NCBI GenBank assembly: GCA_019914945.1
Contig: CM034100.1
Span: forward strand, 1,997,209-2,061,208
Reading direction: 5' to 3'
DNA: 64,000 nucleotides
DNA from: Typha latifolia
Lineage: Eukaryota; Streptophyta; Magnoliopsida; Poales; Typhaceae
Part shown: positions 58,707-64,000 of the stretch, in pieces
Numbering within the stretch: position 1 is the stretch's first letter
How the letters are laid out: every line of letters starts with the position of its first letter
Made by a program: the position numbers and the translations under genes
Notes under the pieces: generated by a model
Seen by the model: the letters and a program-made list of their open reading frames with translations, nothing else
Databases searched by the model: none
What the model was told of the DNA's origin: nothing

Positions 58707-61700
58707 TTATGACCTCTCCCATCGCATCAAAGTATTTGTTATTATAAATATACATGACATCGCTGAAAATAATGTGTGATGATATATCCATATTCAAATT
58801 AGTCAGCCTGATAGCTATGTATGTCTCACAGCATCGTCGTTTTCACCATAGCCGCGCCGCATTTGCATTTCTCTATTGCAGATAGGCATTGTGACAAGGA
58901 CTCTTCTCTCTATGTACAAAACTCTTTTGGCCCAAAGCACTACCATCCAGGATCATTCTATCGACTTCTTCTCCACCATGGGATAGCATTGTTCCAGGGA
59001 TCATATATAGCTAAAATAAAAACACTTCCTCCTTTTGGTTTAACAGGATGAGGTCCCCAGCAACAGGGTTATAGTTTAATAAGAATGCCATCAACTGACC
59101 CACTTGTGTCGTTAAGATCCAAAGCTAATTTTTTTTATCTATAATAAAAGGACATAGTTGTGAACCACCTAATCATGATTGTATAAACAAGCAACTTTGA
59201 TAGCTCCTTTTGCTTTTTAGCATGTAGCATAACAGAAATCAGAGTTAACATATTAGTCTATACAGAAGAAACAAGAGGTGTCATCAATGCCTTTTTAAGC
59301 TTCTCGTGGGTGGCTGCTTGAAAGAGGACCGAACATTTATAACTTTTTTTTTTTTTTTTTTTCTTGACACTTGGGTGGTCATAGTTCCTAGCAGCAATAA
59401 TGTAATTGAAGATGATTATGATTCCATATTGCTTTTATATTACTTGTGCTGTTTTTGATAGAAGAATTTAGTTGTTTCTTTATATATATATATATATCTG
59501 TTAACCTTTTTGAGGTCAATAATTGCTGCGTTGTTATATATAATATATTTGTTTATGGAGAGAAGAAAAGGTTGCTAGTCTTCAACCAAAAAGAATAGCT
59601 CTCGGAGTCGTTGGCGACGTTGTTTTAGAACACATGGCTTTCATGCTTCCGTTCCTTTAGGATAATATATTTTTATTTCGCCTAGTTGAGATAAGCTATT
59701 CCTCTAGTTGAGGATAAACTTATCCCATTTTACAAACTTTTTTTTTTTTTTGCTCTATTATTGCACCCATTTTTATCACTCATATATCTCAATTATTACA
59801 TATTTACAAATAAGAATACTTTAATTTAAAATTTTTATAACAAATTAACAGTTAATTTTCACTTCTCATTTAAAATTTAGCTTAATTTTATGGCTTATTA
59901 AAAATAATTATTATACTATTTATATTAAATTATCAATAACTATTAGAATACTCAATTTTAGATTAGAAATATAATTATAGAAGTAAAAAAATCTAAGTAG
60001 ATGTCATCTCTACCTCAAAACGGTTGGCATGTCTGCTTGTTTCTTGTATGCTACTTACTTGAGAAAGATGATTTGATGACATGAAAACTACTACTAGGCT
60101 TTATTATGATACTGGCTCTTTATAAACTGGTGGGTGTTATATATGAACTGAATTTAACTTATTGATACAAAGAGATAAAGAGATAAATTATTTAATAAAT
60201 TATCCAATTGCTAGTGAAAAGCTTTTATATAATTTATTAAACACTAATTGTGGAAACAACCAAGCGGCAAAGTGACTTGCAAACTTGGATAGACATCATC
60301 TTCGTTTGATAAGATTTTTAATAAACAGGATAGTTGATCAATAAGATATTTATTTATTTATTTAAAAAAAAATACTAATAAAGCTAAACCTTCTTATGCA
60401 ATCTACTGCTCCTTTCTTGTCGCTTGTTCGATGTCAAGATGATTTGAACCTTAGGAGTTGGATCACAAATATTTTTGCAAAACACAGGGTGTGATATATA
60501 AATAAACAACACTAAAGAGAGTCGGTCACAAATATAAGAAAATGTAGCTGGTTAAGTGCAAAACATTGCAAGAGAAGAAAGAGACAAGGGTTAAAGTGCA
60601 AATATGCAGACGTGTCCCCAGACGCGGAAGCATAAGAATAAAAAGGGTTAAAGTGCAAATATAACCGATTTCACATTGATAAGCTTTGCGTACTCCGAAA
60701 CCGTTTTCTCACGCCACCCACGTGAGCCCCCACAGACCCCCTGAAACGGGCAATAAAGTTTAATTTCTCTCTCTGATTTTATTTTAATTTCAATTTCTTT
60801 TGCAAAAGAAACTAGTAAGAGTTTGTTGGTATAATTACACGCACACATAGACACGTGTGGAGATCCCCTCCTAGTCACAGGGTCAGAGAAGATCTCTTGC
60901 CGTCTTTCTTTTTTTTTTTTAAAAAAAAAAAAAAGGAAAAATTTTATTCTCTCTTTCTGAACTTTGAAAGGGGCATTAAAATCCCTACATAGAGATCTTT
61001 ATGTGCATATTTACTAGCTCCATGGGCCATGGGTGTTGGTATTTTCTCTCTGTCCTGCCACCTGCCAACCTTCTTAAAGTGGATTTATTTCTTTCTTTTG
61101 CAGGGAAAACCAGAGTAGTAGCACTTCATCATCATAATAACCTGGTTATTATGTAGGTGGTAATTATTTGCGAGATTTTTCTTTGGTTTGATGGTAGAGA
61201 CTTTAGAGAGTCAAACAAGTTACCATCAGGGCCATTTATGCAAGGGAGTGGGATAGCAGAAACAACTCAGTTCTCCAGCACTCAAAACTCTTTTTTTTTT
61301 TTTTTTTTTTTTTTTTTGTTGTCTTTCTTTTTTGCATTGATTTGATTTGGTTTGCTTTTGTTTGTTATGCGGTTTGGTTTTTTTGGCCAGGAGAGAATCT
61401 TTTCACCACACTGCCAAAATAGTCTGTGGCTCTGTTCCCTCTCTATCTATCTATATACTTCCCTTCCCCTCTTTTCCTTGCTAAAGCTTTTTAGACCTCC
61501 CCCCCCCTCTTCAAGTGAAGGAAACTGTTCACAGCCATGATTGTGGGATGGGGGTAGTCAGCAGCTCAGTACCTCTGAGCCACCAATGGATATCAGATGG
61601 GGAAAGGAAACAAGAGCAAGTGACTTTACTTGCCTAACCCCGCATCCTGTTATGTTGCCATATATAGACAGTGGAATCATGACCTTCTAGGTTTTTGTGC

Positions 61701-61902
61701 CATATCAGCTACAAAACCTTAGCTCCCCATGAAGGGGGGGTCTTACCCCAAAAAGGAAGACCCTCCCCTGTAGTTTTAGGGCGTGGTGGGAGGTGTCACT
61801 GTTCCTTCTGGTTTGGTTGGTTCCCACTGAGGCAGCCAGGGCTCCACTTGGAATGCCTTAGCCTATCTTTTACCCTCCAGAAATTGGATCAGCACTTATT
61901 AG

Positions 61903-61905
<3 letters not shown>

Positions 61906-61949
<44 letters not shown>
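61906..61949. repeat. (GA)n microsatellite
   Basis: About 20 GA units. The Glu/Arg-rich open frame across it is an artefact of the repeat. Confidence 0.95.
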
Positions 61950-61951
<2 letters not shown>

Positions 61952-63223
61952 GTGGACTTTTTGAAAGGAGAGCTCATTTGCTCAGAGAGGGGGAGGGTTG
62001 GTGGTGTGTCCTTAAAAGGTCTGCCTGCTTTGATGCCTTTGGAAAGTTGGTTTGGAATTAAACTCCAGGTGTGGGGGAGAGAGAGTTAGCCCTTCTTTGA
62101 ATTGATGTCTTGTGTAAATGGTGCTGCAAGTCATGAGATATATATTATACTTGTCAGGTACACAATCAGTTTAATAAATAATCAAACTAAAGTCATGCAA
62201 CTAGTGCAGCTCCTCTGTCAGTTTTATTAAGATCTTGCAGGCTGTTAATTTCCTGCCATGACTGATAGAAGTTAGGATAGTGGAGTAAATTGGCCTTCCA
62301 ATTTGATGTGCCAAACTTTTTACCATTCAGGTAGCATTGCACTTTGTATAAGATAAAAAGCAGCTGAACTAACTCGGTGATTCCAACTAAACCCAGCAAT
62401 AACACCTGGCACTGCCTGATATGTTCATCCATTAAAAAGTCAAGAAAAGAGGTGACTAAAACATATTGAACTCGTTGTTCTCGATCAGCTCAAATAGTTT
62501 AATCTACTTTGTGGCTCCACACGGTATAAGAACTTTGGTTGATACCATGTGAACACAAAAATTATTCTTTTGAACAGGGATAAGCTACATAGACAACTGT
62601 GGATTTCTATCACCTTAACCATATTTAGCAACCAATCATACTAGGTGGTTGTACTTCTGTCTGATGTGGTCCATGGAAGATCGAACATTCAAGAAAAAGT
62701 CTGCTTCAGTGAGATGTAGCTTGCAAATGGTGATAATGACTTGTTTTGGAAGTGAATTAGGCCATCAGAGCAATGACAAAATGCATCATATCCCTGGTTC
62801 ATACATATCTATGAACATAGAAGACTTGTAGAAATTGACATAGTAAGTAGTGATAGACCTAGTAGCCTACTAATTAGATTGCTCATTTGATTCAATGATG
62901 GACAGTGACATGCACTGAGAGATTACGACTTCAGGTCAACAACAGATTACAGGGATAGGAAAACAGCAGCATCTCATTACTTGAATCCTGTGCCCAAGTT
63001 CACTGCATTTTAGTTTGCTAACAACCTCCAGAAGAGTCAAAGAGAGGAGAGGATCACCAGCAACAAAACTAGGTGCTACTTTTGATGAGCAATTTAACCT
63101 TCCCACCTTCCTCACCCCACCCCTCCCTTCCTTTCTCTTTCCAGGTTTTTTTTTTTAATACTTTTTTACTTCTTATAATATTTCTTCCTTCCTCTGTAGA
63201 TCTCCTATACATTAGAGATGCAA

Positions 63224-63247
63224 CCCCCCCCCCTCCCCCTCCCCCCC
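63224..63247 (-). other. G-rich tract just after a stop codon (possible G-quadruplex in 3' UTR)
   Basis: On the minus strand, G runs of 7, 5 and 10 follow each other, separated by single A bases, beginning 12 bases after the stop codon of the right-edge gene. A (GT)n stretch precedes them. Such a run can fold into a G-quadruplex in the mRNA. Confidence 0.55.
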
Positions 63248-63258
63248 ACACACACACT

Positions 63259-64000
63259 CTATGTTGCTCCCACACCAAGGAAGTCAATGAAGGGCAAGGT
63301 GATCTTCTCTTTCTGGTGATCTGCTTCACCATGAACCCATGCACTCTTCTGATGGTTAGCAACTGACTCAGTTGGTGAAGCCTGAGGGGTTGGATAGTAG
63401 TAGTGAGGTTGCTCATTACCAGGGGCAAACATCATGGGGTAACCATGAGGAAATCCATTTCTTGCAGCAACCAGCTTTTCATCAGAGCCTGCGAGAAGTA
63501 AGAAAGATTTTATAATGGAAAAAGGAAGCCCATCAGAACCACACACAAAAAAAAAAAGGGAAAAAAGTTACCAAAGATCTCTCAGCCATCACAGCAAACA
63601 TGACAGGGGAAAAAAAAAAGTTAAAACTAGGCAGCCTTCAACAAGGGGCCCATTGGAAAATATGGAGTCAATCATTCAACGAGGCCCTTGGCCAGGGGCG
63701 AAAGGAAATAAATCCCAATTAAAGATTCTTAAAACATAACAGGACATTTAAGAACCAGAGAGGGAAAGCACAAGAACCCATGAATAGGCTTCAAACTGTA
63801 TGAAAATAGAGGGAAAAATGGGGGGAAAAGAGAAAGTAACATACCCATATGGATCTCATAGTAGTGTGGTTGTTGTGGTGGGCTATATCTGGCATGGAAG
63901 CCAGGGATTACACTACTTGTGAATGAGTTAAGGGAGATATCTTTGCAAGTAGATGCAGACTCATCTCTGTTGCTGGTGATGGTGGACTCACCACTGCATG
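63259..64000 (-). CDS. Unrecognised gene, last two exons only (runs off the right edge)
   Basis: Two coding exons are read on the minus strand: 63845 to beyond 64000, and 63259-63488, joined in frame (IHM-G-SDEKL) by GT-AG splicing. About 128 residues are visible: first Ser/Thr-rich (SGESTITSNRDESASTCKD), then a His/Tyr/Pro-rich part (YSPPQQPHYYEIHM; GNEQPHYYYPTPQASP), ending ITLPFIDFLGVGAT. Frame openness, splice sites and biased composition make it a real gene end. The low-complexity His/Pro/Tyr content is like the C-terminal tail of a plant transcription factor or other nuclear protein, but I do not recognise the family. The start and all conserved domains would lie to the right of the window. 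Confidence 0.7.

Larger units (their letters stand above)
56157..63258. other. Long spacer with no recognisable gene
   Basis: The first part is MED27 3' UTR. From about 57500 to 60400 the DNA is very AT-rich. It holds a pair of direct repeats around 58425-58705 enclosing a (TAAAAC)n run, T runs near 59347-59361 and 59739-59751, and a TA run near 59482-59498. From 60900 to 63258 it has poly-A/T at 60909-60934, a T run of about 27 at 61291-61317, a GA microsatellite at 61906-61949 and a C-rich tract at 63224-63247. Short open frames have no known domain. The last part is probably 3' UTR of the minus-strand gene at the right edge. Confidence 0.5.

Noticed and set aside
61695..61964. 89-codon open frame ending in Glu/Arg repeats
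   Set aside because: The end is encoded by the GA microsatellite and nothing else in it is recognisable.

Overview
This is nuclear DNA of a flowering plant, most likely a monocot outside the grasses. The signs are intron-rich genes with GT-AG junctions, AT-rich introns with GC-rich patches in some exons (clearest in expansin exon 2), plant-only families (NAC, PLS-type PPR, expansin, ACHT thioredoxin) and many TA, GA and CT microsatellites. The species cannot be fixed by reading alone. There is no bacterial content, CRISPR array, tRNA or rRNA that I could recognise.

Layout, left to right: a NAC transcription factor (+, 2998-4250) behind a GC-rich patch full of ACGT-core sites; the minor-spliceosome protein U11/U12-65K (+, 5964-12279, 11 exons); an ACHT-type plastid thioredoxin (+, 15547-16813); Pur-alpha (-, 18571-21450), head to head with an intronless PPR protein (+, 21936-23609); a kinesin-14 (-, 24202 to about 28879) with an odd 5' end; about 8 kb without protein genes that holds a MIR169 hairpin on the minus strand (34621-34740) with its own TATA box; ribosomal protein L24 (-, 37486-39105, leader exon near 40.9 kb), head to head with a RING-H2 protein (+, 42426/42498-44775); a DUF3741-type protein (+, 45290-46078); an alpha-expansin (+, 48478-49421); Mediator subunit MED27 (+, 50308-56156); about 7 kb without a recognisable gene; and the last two exons of an unrecognised gene (-, 63259-64000) running off the right edge.

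The genes are mostly unrelated housekeeping and regulatory loci and do not form one pathway. Several (PURA1, RPL24, MED27, U11/U12-65K) carry telo-box or site II (GGCCCA) elements near their starts, typical of growth-linked genes. Exon boundaries below were worked out by hand from reading frame and splice consensus.

I saw no wholly new system. The observations most worth checking are: the unannotated MIR169 locus; the RING gene, whose expected MGALCCVAA start is encoded with ACG in place of ATG; a tandem triplication in MED27 that copies a splice donor and would add 38 codons in frame; and the kinesin 5' end, which has a 57-bp in-frame duplication and an in-frame TAG after an upstream ATG.
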